Part shown: piece by piece, positions 50,240 to 59,567 of the stretch | How positions within the stretch are numbered: position 1 is the stretch's first letter | Layout: each line of letters opens with the position of its first letter | Origin: Paenibacillus sp. Root444D2 | Lineage (GTDB): Bacteria; Bacillota; Bacilli; Paenibacillales; NBRC-103111 | Length of the DNA: 64,000 nt | Assembly: GCF_001426375.1 (NCBI RefSeq) | Contig: NZ_LMEO01000053.1 | Coordinates: 499-64,498 of the forward strand | Reading direction: 5' to 3' | The notes under the pieces: generated by a model | What the model was told of the DNA's origin: nothing | The model's input: the letters and a program-made list of their open reading frames with translations, nothing else | Database searches by the model: none | Position numbers and translations under genes: made by a program

Positions 50240-50697
50240 TTTCTACGAAATCTAAATCCCCCATAATCAATGACTACGATCTGTTTACTCCGCTTTAAAC
50301 GCAAGTGCCGCTTTAAACGCAGGTTAAGGGCATACGATTTATAATATTGGCCTGTACCCTTGGATGGAATGATTCCATTGTCCAAAAATTTCTTTACTAA
50401 TTTCATAAGCAATCGTCTATTTATTCGGGAATTCCGGAATTTCCGATCATATTTTTTCATAGTTACCCAGCGATAATCCGTGTCGTAATCGATAATTCGC
50501 GCAAAATATTTTCTTATCGGTTTCAAAGATGATTTATACATGTCTACTTCCCTCTTGTTGCATTTGATCCCTTTTTTTGATTTTGCTATCTTCATAACAT
50601 AGCCGTTACCTAAATCGTATACAACTCGCGTTACACCAGACCCAATGAATTTCTTCCCTTTTATTTTCCTTTTCATGTACGGATTCATCTTAATCAA
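50227..50697 (-). CDS. Small protein kinase-like fold protein
   Basis: 156 aa, very basic. FIGSGVTRVVYDLGNGYVMKIAKSKKGIKCNKREVDMYKS looks like a kinase N-lobe (Gly-rich loop, then MKIA as the ATP-binding Lys, and Glu in the next helix). YDTDYRWVTMKKYD is a hinge-like segment, and VVIDYGGFRF resembles the DFG motif. There is no HRD catalytic loop, and the protein is about half normal length, so it may be a pseudokinase. The TTG start follows GGGGGAG by ten bases. Function unknown. Confidence 0.6.
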   Translation of the reverse strand: MIKMNPYMKRKIKGKKFIGSGVTRVVYDLGNGYVMKIAKSKKGIKCNKREVDMYKSSLKPIRKYFARIIDYDTDYRWVTMKKYDRKFRNSRINRRLLMKLVKKFLDNGIIPSKGTGQYYKSYALNLRLKRHLRLKRSKQIVVIDYGGFRFRRKKSR

Positions 50698-50860
50698 GAC
50701 AGCTCAGCTCCCCCTCATTCTCAATAATGTAATGCCCTCCAAATGCGCCATTTACGGATTTAATTATAAATTTAGTATATGTCGAGAACCTTGACCCGAA
50801 CTGGTTGTACATATAGATTGTAAAAAAATGGCCTTTACGTGACACATTTCCACAGAAAAA

Positions 50861-50900
50861 AGTAGAACATGTTGTTCCCTGTGTAGCAACATGTTCTACT
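50861..50900. terminator. Bidirectional terminator
   Basis: Perfect 14-bp stem AGTAGAACATGTTG / CAACATGTTCTACT followed by TTTTTT, with A-run on the other side. Confidence 0.85.
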
Positions 50901-50932
50901 TTTTTACGAATCACATCGTTTCTCGAATTGGG

Positions 50933-51565
50933 ATAACTTCGTTGTTTTAGTTACTTTTGATGATCCCATCCAGAAAAATTCACTCCCTCTAATTAAACTA
51001 CGATTTAGTGGGCTTACTTTGAATTGAGACGGTTCTAATCGAAACGCCCTCTCTTTTCCCCTTAGTTCGGAAGCATTTACTATCAATTGTCGAAGTCGTA
51101 CACGATTTAGAATGGTGCGAATGAGCTGAACAACAACCATTTTGAGTAAGGCGCATTCCGAACAAAAGCAAATGGATAAGAAGCAGATGATAAAAGAGTG
51201 CGCTTGGAACGAAACACTTTTCCTGGAGTTGGACTTTGGGCTATTTGCAACGTTCCTCCATCCGGGAATGAAACGAAGAAAAGATGACTTCGAGGTATCC
51301 CTAAAGTAGCTTCGGCCTTAATTGCCTCGCTATGTCGAATTCGACCAAGACGAATGAATGATTGAGTGGTCAAGGGATCTTTAAGAAATCTGGTAACGGA
51401 AGCCTTATTCGCGTCACCGTTGGTGATGTATATAACATAAATTTGCTTTCCGAGACCGCGTGCGTGTTGGATTAAGCCGGCTGATCCTAAAATATCGTCG
51501 TCCGGGTGCGGTGAAATGATGAGAATCGGGCTATTGAGACTCTGAACACTGAGTTTTCGAAACAT
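50933..51565 (-). pseudogene. PIG-L family deacetylase, frameshifted
   Basis: From ATG 51565 (GGAG eight bases upstream): FRKLSVQSLNSPILIISPHPDDDILGSAGLIQHARGLGKQIYVIYITNGDANKAS, with the zinc motif HPDDD. The frame continues to SYPFAFVRNAPYSK and then leaves frame near 51135; the next frame resumes MVVVQLIRTILNRVRLRQLIV and ends near 50930 with a FFWMG segment. Expected downstream His motifs are missing, so a frameshift plus deletion has inactivated it. The family removes acetyl from GlcNAc-type sugars. Confidence 0.7.
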
Positions 51566-51769
51566 TTCCACTACTCCTTCATATTTCAATCTGCAATATA
51601 CGTTATGCCTATTGTTTCTTTAACGACTGGACCCTGAAAAATTCACTTAATCCTACTACTTATTCCTTCTTGCCAACCAAGGATAAACGACTTCGTCGTC
51701 CATTAGGACGAGCGTGTTTGTCAAGGTAGATACGAAGCAAAAGTATTAAACTTCTTATCAACTAAAAAA

Positions 51770-51790
51770 AGCAGGGAACGAGTCTCTGCT
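51770..51790 (-). terminator. Terminator after the ThiF-linked gene
   Basis: AGCAGGGA / TCTCTGCT (one mismatch), then TTTTTTTAG on the minus strand. Confidence 0.6.
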
Positions 51791-52134
51791 TACTTTAAGC
51801 GTAAAAGCAATTGTTCATTATTTGATTCGGACATTCTTTGCTCGAGCGGCCGATAGAATGGAACTTCATTCTTCATGAGCTGCCTCAGAATAAGACTGTA
51901 CCTGTCGGAACGCTGTGGGTTGTTATAAGTCTTTAAAATACGAACTAATTCTTCAATAAGTGTTTCCTCGTCTTCCAAAAGGATATCCTTACGCTCAATA
52001 AATACGACATTACCATCTTGACGTTTAGCACGATAGGCAGAAGAGTGTAATGTCTTAGGCCGGGTAGTTACCGGGCATTTGACAACCTCAACTCGTTCCT
52101 CGCGAGATAACCAGTTTGCAGGAATGGAAGTCAT
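51790..52134 (-). CDS. Hypothetical protein coupled to a ThiF-like fragment
   Basis: 114 aa: TSIPANWLSREERVEVVKCPVTTRPKTLHSSAYRAKRQDGNVVFIERKDILLEDEETLIEELVRILKTYNN. Its ATG overlaps the stop of the upstream gene (ATGA at 52131-52134), which shows translational coupling. No family is recognised; being coupled to an E1-like gene suggests a partner in the same pathway. The C terminus is helical and charged. Confidence 0.6.
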   Translation of the reverse strand: MTSIPANWLSREERVEVVKCPVTTRPKTLHSSAYRAKRQDGNVVFIERKDILLEDEETLIEELVRILKTYNNPQRSDRYSLILRQLMKNEVPFYRPLEQRMSESNNEQLLLRLK

Positions 52135-52583
52135 TGGTCTTCCTCCTCGCACTCATCGTCCCACTCATCTTCATCAGATTCGGGATTAGAGCCATCATCC
52201 TGTTTTGCAGGACGCTTTGCAACGCTTGGCCTATCGACAGTTTGTTTAAGGGAAGCCATTTCTTTCAGCGTATCCTTAAACAGTTCCTGCTGGGCCAAGC
52301 TTATAAACTCTGGTCGTACTCCACACATCCGAGAGTTGAAGATGGTTTGATGAACAAGGATCATTTTCTCTGTGAGCAAGGTGTTTATGATATTGTTTGC
52401 TAGTTGTGCTGCCATTTTATTGGTTGCGCAGCGCTGTGGTGCGGATTGGATTACTTCACCACATCCCGGAATCCGAGACTCGGTATCCGTCAAAATCTCC
52501 GGATATAGGCTGCCGACTGGCTCTAAAATGGTCCGTCCGTTATACTTTAGCCCAACCACAATTTGACCGCTGTTGGGTGACAA
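52131..52583 (-). pseudogene. ThiF/E1-like protein, C-terminal fragment
   Basis: 150 codons. IPGCGEVIQSAPQRCATNKMAAQLANNIINTLLTEKMILVHQTIFNSRMCGVRPEFIS resembles the end of the ThiF/E1-like adenylyltransferase domain, including the type seen in PRTRC-type gene sets (Cys-containing loop, conserved NKMAAQ, HxxxFN). The last 35 residues are strongly acidic (DEDEWDDECEEEDQ). The frame begins with TTG inside the dispersed GTTGGGTGACA repeat, so the N-terminal half with the ATP-binding GxGxxG appears lost. Confidence 0.45.
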
Positions 52584-52660
52584 TTTACAAATTAAGTTTT
52601 GAAGTGGTGCTTTCGAGTGAAAAACCTGAATTACAAATAAGTTTTGAAGTACTTTTTACA
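52572..52660 (+). repeat. Dispersed GTTGGGTGACAA repeat, variant copy
   Basis: GTTGGGTGACAATTTACAAA then AATTAAGTTTTGAAGTGGTG and, 45 bp later, ACAAATAAGTTTTGAAGTAC. Same modules as 27490, 36246 and 39181. Confidence 0.65.
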
Positions 52661-53092
52661 TACATGTATCTATAAGTCTCATTCAACTAATGTGTCCTGT
52701 TAGAGTAATAACATGTTTGCAGATCTCCTAATATCTACTCCATCGAGATTAAAAAAACAAAGCTCATAAGACTCGTATCGGCCAACATCTACGTTGAAAA
52801 TTTTTTCTCCCCTCGGGGAGAAGTCTTTTAAAAGAGTTTACACAAAAGATTTGACAGATCCCCTTAAAATAATAAAACCGCGCTGAGCGCGGGTATCTAA
52901 CGATATATGTTCTTGTCTAAAACTTTCAACTAATAAAAGGTGTATTTCAACAGTATCATTTTCAATATGTTTCATTGGAATAACAATGTTACTCAATACA
53001 TTAGTTGGACAACTTAATTAACTCCTGTTCTAGGGTTTGAAGGGGTCTTACTTGAATTCATTTATATCCATCCCTCACAAACATCGGCATAC
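52661..53092. other. Gene-free stretch with two hairpins
   Basis: Hairpins TTCTCCCC/GGGGAGAA (about 52806-52823) and CCGCGC/GCGCGG (about 52870-52886). No gene supported. Confidence 0.4.
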
Positions 53093-53281
53093 TTATACTT
53101 TGTCCGTCACTAATGATATTGAAAATAGCATCCGCGAATTCCATGTAAACTCCCCCATACGCACAATGGTAAAGCCGATTTCCCGCATCTCATCGGCCCA
53201 CATCTTCTCCGGCCAATGCTTGGGATAGTAGCCCACGCGCAGATCAAATTTCTCTCCCGGAATGGTTTTGTCCACGTTCAC
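53093..53281 (-). pseudogene. GH42 beta-galactosidase N-terminal fragment
   Basis: The frame FDLRVGYYPKHWPEKMWADE then MREIGFTIVRMGEFTW matches the start of family GH42 (GxxYYPEHWPE...WAED...M...G...VRxGEFAW). It breaks off after about 45 residues with SRMLFSISLVTDKV. Upstream of the GH28-like gene's end, so it is a leftover of a sugar locus. Confidence 0.7.
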
Positions 53282-53314
53282 TTCGTCACCTTATCGTTTG
53301 GTATGATATTTGAA

Positions 53315-54754
53315 TTATTCAAAACGGATGTTGCCAGCAAACGGAAGCACCCGGATGTTGCCCGATTCGGCGTCCGTCACCGGCTTCCCGTTAATTGTGA
53401 CATTCTTGAATTCGATATGATCGACTGTCCTGTCCGCATCGTATCCGCCGATCTGCGACGGATTGCCGCAGTCCCCGACACAGGAAATATTCTCGTAGCG
53501 AATCTGTTCGATCCGTTTGCCCGGCACCGGATTGTACTTCGGGTTGAAGAGCACGCGGATATCGAACAGCCGTCCGAGCTCGAACGGTTCAACCCGAATG
53601 TTCCTGTAGGTGACATTTCTGACCGTATTGTTATCGCCGGCATTAATCGACATACAGCCCTGATAGTCGGGCTGCGGCTCATGATGCTCGAGCACATCGA
53701 TATTTTCGAACAGGACGTTCTCGATGACGTCTCCTATATGGTGATTGCCATGCCCGCCGAGATTCATCGGATGGGCCACATCCGCCCATAAGACGGAATT
53801 GCGGACGGTAACATTCCGTGTGTCCCCTTGATAATCCCACCGGCTGGCGTAAACCGCGATGCAATCATCGGAATTGCGCATAAACACGTCCTCGATCTCG
53901 ATATCCGAGCTGGCCATCATATCGATCCCGTCCGACCACCCTTTCGTACTGAACGCTTTAAAGTTCGCAATCCGGATCTGCTCGGACTTACCGATATAGA
54001 TGCTATAATGCGGAGGATCGATAAGTGCAATTCCCTCGACGCGAATCCGCTTGGAGAAGATGATACGCACCCCGCGGAAAGCGGAAAAACGCCCGAATTC
54101 AGTCAAGTAAAGAACGCCTCTACCGCGGACAGTGACATCGCTGACGGAGTCGCAGACCATAGAGCCCGCGACCGCCGCTCCGCCGGCTATGTAAACCGTC
54201 TTCCCCGACGGGATGCGCAAAATCACTTCCTCCAAATGATGCATGCCCGGCCCAAAATAGAGCGTATGCGTCTCGCAGTCGTCTGTTCCCGCAGCCGTCA
54301 GCAGCGCAAGAAGGTCCTCGATCCGGTGGATGCCCGGCTTGACGAAAGCGACGCCCGGCTCGTCAGGGGACGGCGCATCCTGCTCGAGCGGATTGGCAAA
54401 CAGATGCAAATTATGGAACCTGTCACCGTTCACTTCCACCGACAGCTTTTGCGGGCCGTCAATGGTAAAAGTGATCGTGTTGCCGTTAAGCGTGTAAGAA
54501 ATACCGCGCGACAACGGACGAATCACGCAGTCGTTTACTGTCCCCTCGTTCTTCGTAACCTCAATCTCAGTCGTGCCCGAGCAATCGAACATCGCCATGG
54601 AGGCATGCCGTACCTGATGCATGTCGACTTTGACATCATAGACGAAGAGCTGCTCCCATTCGCCGCCCGCCGGTCTTGCCCTAACCGAGAAATCGTGATT
54701 TTCCGCTAACCCCGAGGGGCCCGAATACGTAATTAGCTTTGTTACCTTCGACAT
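53315..54754 (-). CDS. GH28-like parallel beta-helix glycosidase
   Basis: 479 aa. The C-terminal helix domain carries GWSDGIDMMASSDIEIEDVFMRNSDDCIAVYASRW (the GIDxx and NSDDC catalytic blocks of polygalacturonase-like enzymes) and HPMNLGGHGNHHIG. An N-terminal beta-sandwich (~1-130) precedes it. No signal peptide, unlike most GH28 enzymes, so it may act on imported oligosaccharides. TTGGAGGTACCAAC precedes the ATG at 54754. Substrate: an alpha- or beta-linked polygalacturonan- or dextran-like glycan; not resolved. Confidence 0.8.
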   Translation of the reverse strand: MSKVTKLITYSGPSGLAENHDFSVRARPAGGEWEQLFVYDVKVDMHQVRHASMAMFDCSGTTEIEVTKNEGTVNDCVIRPLSRGISYTLNGNTITFTIDGPQKLSVEVNGDRFHNLHLFANPLEQDAPSPDEPGVAFVKPGIHRIEDLLALLTAAGTDDCETHTLYFGPGMHHLEEVILRIPSGKTVYIAGGAAVAGSMVCDSVSDVTVRGRGVLYLTEFGRFSAFRGVRIIFSKRIRVEGIALIDPPHYSIYIGKSEQIRIANFKAFSTKGWSDGIDMMASSDIEIEDVFMRNSDDCIAVYASRWDYQGDTRNVTVRNSVLWADVAHPMNLGGHGNHHIGDVIENVLFENIDVLEHHEPQPDYQGCMSINAGDNNTVRNVTYRNIRVEPFELGRLFDIRVLFNPKYNPVPGKRIEQIRYENISCVGDCGNPSQIGGYDADRTVDHIEFKNVTINGKPVTDAESGNIRVLPFAGNIRFE

Positions 54755-54871
54755 GTTGGTACCTCCAACTGAGTTCATTTTGATGTTATGCGACTATGCC
54801 CACGCGATCCGAAATCATGATTATTGGATTTTCACGTCGAAAGTCGGCTCGGATGATGCTTATTATATTTT

Positions 54872-54895
54872 TTAGGTTCCCTTATTGGGGGCCTT
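54872..54895. terminator. Terminator-like hairpin, plus strand
   Basis: AGGTTCCC / GGGGGCCT stem (one mismatch) with T-run after it. Confidence 0.55.
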
Positions 54896-54925
54896 TTTTA
54901 TATGACAGCATATGGTCCATCAGAG

Positions 54926-54959
54926 AAGCCACTCATCCCCAATCGGAAATGAGCGGCTT
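54926..54959 (-). terminator. Terminator after the GH97 gene
   Basis: AAGCCACTCAT / ATGAGCGGCTT, 10 of 11 paired; a similar hairpin is at 57128-57155. Confidence 0.6.
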
Positions 54960-55115
54960 AAGCTCAATCAATTATCTTAGCTTAATGTTACGAGCTTCCA
55001 CTGCTGGTTGGTGCTGAGTGCTATCGTTGAAAGAAGTGGCCTGACGACCGTTTCCGTAATCTTTAGTCAAACGCTCAGTCCAAATAGAGAAAATGCTTTA
55101 GGTCATCTTTGTACA

Positions 55116-56963
55116 TTACATAGGTTTTAAATAAATTGCTGTTCCTCCCGAGCTTTCCAAATGAAACTCAAGTATGGAATCTTTGGTAACCTCGACAGAT
55201 CTAATACCCACCTTTGTGCGAGTATCAAGTTCCGATACATCTTCATAAATCTGTGCACTATATTTATTCTCAGCATCCAGAAAATGTAGAGGAATTTTCA
55301 CAGCACGGGCTTTCTCATTATTAATGCATCCAATAAACCATTCGCTATCCTTGCGTCTTGCAATAATTGCATACTCTCCGATCTCACCCGATATTCCAAT
55401 TGACTCATCCCAAGTTACCGGTATTTTCTCCCAGAATTCAATTTCCTCCTCACCATGCCAATCCGACGGCTTATCATACCAAAACATCATCTGCATAGGA
55501 CTATACACAATAACGCCCATAGCCAGCATATGTGCATTCGTCACTTTTAACCGTTTATCAAAATAGCAAAGCGTATAATCGCCTGCTCCAGCCTGAAACC
55601 GTACGAAGGGCAATGTCGTGTTATGTGTGGCTGTGGGAAAATGCTCGTTTCCCCGAATCCCCTCCTGTGTAAGCACATTGGGATAGGTACGTGAAAGGCC
55701 TGTAGGGCGATAGGCATCGTGTATATTTACCATCAAACCATATTCATGACACTTTTTTACTGCATCTACCACCCAACGTGTCCACTCTTGAGGTCCTACT
55801 TTAATAAACCCTAATTTAATGCCTGCAATACCCCAATCTTTCCATAAAGGGAGTGAAGCATCCAAATACGGTTCTGCAGCGGTTCTATCAACGTAAAGGA
55901 AAATCCCAATACCTTTCTCTTTGCCATATGAAATGACTTTCCTTAGACCCAAATCCCGTTCGGGGTCTTCTCTTCTAGGATCGATTGCTTTATTTTCCGA
56001 ATCAAGCGATCCATACCAGCCTCCATCAAAAAGAACGTATTGAAAATGATGGTCTACACAAAAATCGATACATTCAAACGCGCTTTTTGTAGACAGCATC
56101 ATATCCCTTAATGCTTTTCCGGGCTTTACATAAGTAAGATCTTCAGCCTTGCAGGGCTCACTTAGATTAAGTACCATATTGCTCCGACATAGCAATTCCG
56201 CTGCGTGATCTGCAAGTATGAAAGTTCGCCATGGTGTTGCAAAGGGCGCTTTTCCTTCTACATTTGAAACTAGACTATCCGTTTCGTCTTTATTTAAAGT
56301 AAACCCATATCCTACATAATCATTCTCACTGAAAAGCCCACACAAATGTCCTGACAAATGCACTTTTAATGTGTTTTCGGCTTCTTCATCCTTTACAATC
56401 AACATTCTTGCGTAATCTGTCAGCCCTGCTTCATGAATAAGAACATATCCGCTTTCCGGTAATTGCACAGCGAATGGACGTTCACAATAGCCGCTCACAT
56501 CACCAACTCGTTTTACAGCATATTCCCCTTCTACTCCATGCTCTTCCCATGCAAGACTTCCTTCCGGAAAGGCAAAGCTTGTATCCTCGTGAATAATGGT
56601 AAAATTATTTAACTTTTCCTGCTCCGGTATAAAGTATTGCAATGCAGTACCTTCAAAATAGGCACGTAAACGGATTTCCATTCTCCGTCCCAGGTCATCT
56701 TCTACGCAAACAATTGCCTCTTCGAAACTCTCATCAATCTTAGCCCGCTCTCCATATATAGGTTTCCATGCACCTACCACATTTCTTTTGGTTACTTTTG
56801 TTATAGTAAACCTGTCACATAATGGACGGGAATTGGCAAAGTGCAGTCCAAGCCTTGAAGGCAGAACAACCTCAGCTCCGTTACGCTTAACGGTATACCA
56901 TATTTTTCCATCACTATCTAAACGTAAGCAAATACTATTCTCTCCATATGATGCTTCTACCAT
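55116..56963 (-). CDS. GH97 glycoside hydrolase
   Basis: 615 aa with the GH97 layout: an N-terminal beta-super-sandwich (~1-270) with YWTVKR-like start IWYTVKRNGAEVVLPSRLG, a (beta/alpha)8 barrel with FQYVLFDGGWYG, GIAGIKLGFIKV and MVNIHDAYRPTGLSRTYPNVLTQEGIRGNEH, and a C-terminal beta domain. The DAYRPTGxxRTYPN block is diagnostic. GH97 members cleave alpha-galactosides or alpha-glucosides. No signal peptide: cytosolic. AAAATATA and a weak AGGTGAAAG site precede the ATG. Part of the minus-strand glycan locus. Confidence 0.88.
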   Translation of the reverse strand: MVEASYGENSICLRLDSDGKIWYTVKRNGAEVVLPSRLGLHFANSRPLCDRFTITKVTKRNVVGAWKPIYGERAKIDESFEEAIVCVEDDLGRRMEIRLRAYFEGTALQYFIPEQEKLNNFTIIHEDTSFAFPEGSLAWEEHGVEGEYAVKRVGDVSGYCERPFAVQLPESGYVLIHEAGLTDYARMLIVKDEEAENTLKVHLSGHLCGLFSENDYVGYGFTLNKDETDSLVSNVEGKAPFATPWRTFILADHAAELLCRSNMVLNLSEPCKAEDLTYVKPGKALRDMMLSTKSAFECIDFCVDHHFQYVLFDGGWYGSLDSENKAIDPRREDPERDLGLRKVISYGKEKGIGIFLYVDRTAAEPYLDASLPLWKDWGIAGIKLGFIKVGPQEWTRWVVDAVKKCHEYGLMVNIHDAYRPTGLSRTYPNVLTQEGIRGNEHFPTATHNTTLPFVRFQAGAGDYTLCYFDKRLKVTNAHMLAMGVIVYSPMQMMFWYDKPSDWHGEEEIEFWEKIPVTWDESIGISGEIGEYAIIARRKDSEWFIGCINNEKARAVKIPLHFLDAENKYSAQIYEDVSELDTRTKVGIRSVEVTKDSILEFHLESSGGTAIYLKPM

Positions 56964-57127
56964 CGTACTTTCACCTCAAAATATATATTCATTCCGCGTT
57001 TGAGTAGATCGGATTAACCCAAAGGAATGTGGCAGGCCTAGCTTAGCAAATCATGCTCATTTCATCAATTTCAAAATCATTCATTTTATTTTGATTTCTT
57101 TAGAATCTCCAGTTGAAGCGTACAAAA

Positions 57128-57155
57128 CCGCTCACCCCCGAACGGAAATGAGCGG
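57128..57155 (-). terminator. Terminator after the alginate-lyase-fold gene
   Basis: CCGCTCA / TGAGCGG followed by TTTTGT on the minus strand. Confidence 0.6.
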
Positions 57156-57179
57156 CATAATCTCAAGCAGTCCGTATAC

Positions 57180-59312
57180 TTAGTTTACGATCTGCCACCT
57201 TTGGTTAGCGCTGCTGCCTCCTCCGTATTGGCCCAAGTCCGCCCCGTTGGACGTGCGACCAACCCCATCAAGATATAACCCCGTTGCACGGTTTTGGATC
57301 CGCACATTGTTGCCGTCTATCGTGACGGACCATTGCTGATTTGTGCTGGTGCTGCTGCTCCATTGTCCGGCAGCGGAGCCGCCCGTCGTGCGGCCTAACC
57401 CGTCCAAATATAATCCGGTCGCAACATTCTTAAATCGCACATAGTTCCCGTTAGTTTCCTCAATCAACCGCTGATTTGCGCTGGTGCTGTCGCTCCATTG
57501 TCCGGCAGCGGAGCCATTGGCAGTGCGGCCCATCCCATCGATATACAAGCCGGTGGCGGCGTTTTTGAATCTGACCGAAGCAGTCCCCAAAGTTCCTCCC
57601 GTAGCTGCAGATACGGCAGAGGATTTCGATCCTCCGGCTACTTCTACCTGATAATAGTAGGTCGTATCAGGGGTCAAGTTTGTATCGCGATATACTGTCG
57701 CTGCAGTAGGGGCGCTGCTAATCTTTACAAAAGTGCCATTCGGATCTGTGGACCGGTAGATGTTATACCCCAGCGCACCTGACACGCCCGACCAGCTTAA
57801 GTAGATCGTATTCGCACCGGCCGCCGTTGCCGTCAATCCCGTAATCGAGCCTAACGTGATCTTGTTGCTCAAATCGACCGTCTTTGCTGCATCCGGCGTG
57901 TACAGCAGCATCGCAAGCGGATAATCCTTTCCCGCAACCTCCGGCATTCTCGTTTCGTAGGCATAGGCCAAATATTTGTACTTCTCTTGGGTCATATCTC
58001 TATTTTCGATATACTTGTAATAGTTATATAAAACACTGTAGAAAGCATCGATTCTGCCTCTGCCGTCTGCGTTGATCGTATCAAAATATTGAATCGTACT
58101 GCTTTGGTTTGCCCATGCAGGCGTCCATAACATATCGTAACCCAGATGATACTTGAGCAGATAAGTGGTTCCTGCCAACAGCCGGTCGTCCAGGAAGTTG
58201 AACACATTCACCGCACTGGTGGCTGTAGACCTCGCGCCGGTTATTGGGTCAACCTTTGTGCCTTGGGCATAGATGGTCTGGGCCAATGTTGACAGTCCGG
58301 CGACATCGGCATAGGAATGCCCCACATCGCGCCCCATTTCGATAGCCTGCACATGGTAATCCGCCGGATCCAATGCCGCTCCTGTTCGCTCATTTTTCGT
58401 CATCCACCGCATCTGTTGTTTTATGGAACCGTTTTTCCCCCCTTGATCGCCTGCAGCATTCACGGCCGCTGCTTCTATAGCCTCATCATAAAGCTGAAGA
58501 TTATTGGTGAAGATCGCTCTTCCCATCGTTCCCATCACTGCGAACTGGTGCTGATTCATAAACATGTTATGCGTATTATACGTAACCGAAACAAGATTCA
58601 TCGCATTGGCAAGGTTCGCCGTATCCGTAGCCGGCCATTTCAGACTCTGCGTAGGCGTATCGGAATAGCGCAAGATTTCCGCTGCTGCCGAGAGAAAATA
58701 ACTCATTGTAGCAAAACGGAAGTTCACATGGGTAACGCAATCTTGAATGGCAGAATACTTTCTGATGATATCCATGGCATTGGAACGATACGTTTCATCG
58801 CCGGTAATATACCACATAATAGCCTGCATGAAAGCGGTTTCAGAATCGGTATTGGCACGCGCTCCTACATATTCGCTGGGATTATCGTAAACTTTGCCTG
58901 TCTCGGGGTCAGTAAACCTCCAAGGACCTTGAATGTGCTTGAAGATATAATTTCCTTCATAATAAATTCTTGGTGATTTGCTGGAACGGGAGTTGCCGGC
59001 AAAGGCATTAAACGCCGTATTCCAAGGCTCATCCCCCGCTCTTACGTGATCGCGCATGTTGTCCAAATCCGTCTGTCTCAGCGCAATGCCCGGATGGTGG
59101 ATGGTTCCCGATACCGTGTTCCCGGAGGAATCGGTATAGGACACATTTGCATCCGAATTGATGACCTGCGGTTTATAAGAAGTAATCAGCGGTGAAATAG
59201 CCGCTTTCGCCGTTTGGCTGCCAATACTGAGGAAGCTCGTGAGTGCCAGCATAAAACAAAGAATGCCGAATAACCAGCTCTCACAGCGCTTACTTTTCTT
59301 AAAGTAATTCAT
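57180..59312 (-). CDS. Secreted alginate lyase-fold protein with FN3 and ricin-type lectin domains
   Basis: 710 aa. Signal peptide: KSKRCESWLFGILCFMLALTSFLSIGSQTAKA. Residues ~75-460 form an alginate-lyase-like alpha toroid (NMRDHVRAGDEPWNTAFNAF, HVNFRFATMSYFLSAAAEIL). Then an FN3 domain (~475-560, LTATAAGANTIYLSWSGVSGALGYNIYRS) and three repeats of about 43 residues with GLYIDGMGRT / GLYLDGLGRT / GLYLDGVGRT and NQRL / NQQW / NQRW ends, a ricin-type beta-trefoil lectin. It would cut an acidic polysaccharide outside the cell. GGGAGG lies ten bases before ATG 59312; a longer frame to 59396 has no site. Confidence 0.85.
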   Translation of the reverse strand: MNYFKKSKRCESWLFGILCFMLALTSFLSIGSQTAKAAISPLITSYKPQVINSDANVSYTDSSGNTVSGTIHHPGIALRQTDLDNMRDHVRAGDEPWNTAFNAFAGNSRSSKSPRIYYEGNYIFKHIQGPWRFTDPETGKVYDNPSEYVGARANTDSETAFMQAIMWYITGDETYRSNAMDIIRKYSAIQDCVTHVNFRFATMSYFLSAAAEILRYSDTPTQSLKWPATDTANLANAMNLVSVTYNTHNMFMNQHQFAVMGTMGRAIFTNNLQLYDEAIEAAAVNAAGDQGGKNGSIKQQMRWMTKNERTGAALDPADYHVQAIEMGRDVGHSYADVAGLSTLAQTIYAQGTKVDPITGARSTATSAVNVFNFLDDRLLAGTTYLLKYHLGYDMLWTPAWANQSSTIQYFDTINADGRGRIDAFYSVLYNYYKYIENRDMTQEKYKYLAYAYETRMPEVAGKDYPLAMLLYTPDAAKTVDLSNKITLGSITGLTATAAGANTIYLSWSGVSGALGYNIYRSTDPNGTFVKISSAPTAATVYRDTNLTPDTTYYYQVEVAGGSKSSAVSAATGGTLGTASVRFKNAATGLYIDGMGRTANGSAAGQWSDSTSANQRLIEETNGNYVRFKNVATGLYLDGLGRTTGGSAAGQWSSSTSTNQQWSVTIDGNNVRIQNRATGLYLDGVGRTSNGADLGQYGGGSSANQRWQIVN

Positions 59313-59500
59313 TGCAATTTTCCTCCCTTCAAATAAACACATCATGTTTTGCTCAGCCGCCAAAATCGAATCATTTCGGAACACGGTCAGAACCAATTAT
59401 TCCCATCGCCCTCTTATGTTCACCCCCCACATCAACATTCTGCTGCACTTTCATATTCCTGCTGTATCCGTTTTCACATGGGAAACACCCCCTTAAATTT

Positions 59501-59541
59501 CCAAGCCGGCACAGAGGACTTGCTAACTTGTGCCGGCTTGG
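59501..59541. repeat. Long perfect hairpin between the two secreted-protein genes
   Basis: CCAAGCCGGCACA (59501-59513) and TGTGCCGGCTTGG (59529-59541), 13 bp perfect. There is no T-run after it on the minus strand, so it may stabilise or attenuate the transcript more than terminate it. Confidence 0.7.
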
Positions 59542-59567
59542 GATGAATCCATGATTACGAAACAATT

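Noticed and set aside
53828-54709. A 293-codon plus-strand open frame opposite the GH28-like gene
   Set aside because: It is antisense to a gene with clear family motifs; composition is His/Arg/Asp-rich without domains, as expected for a shadow frame.
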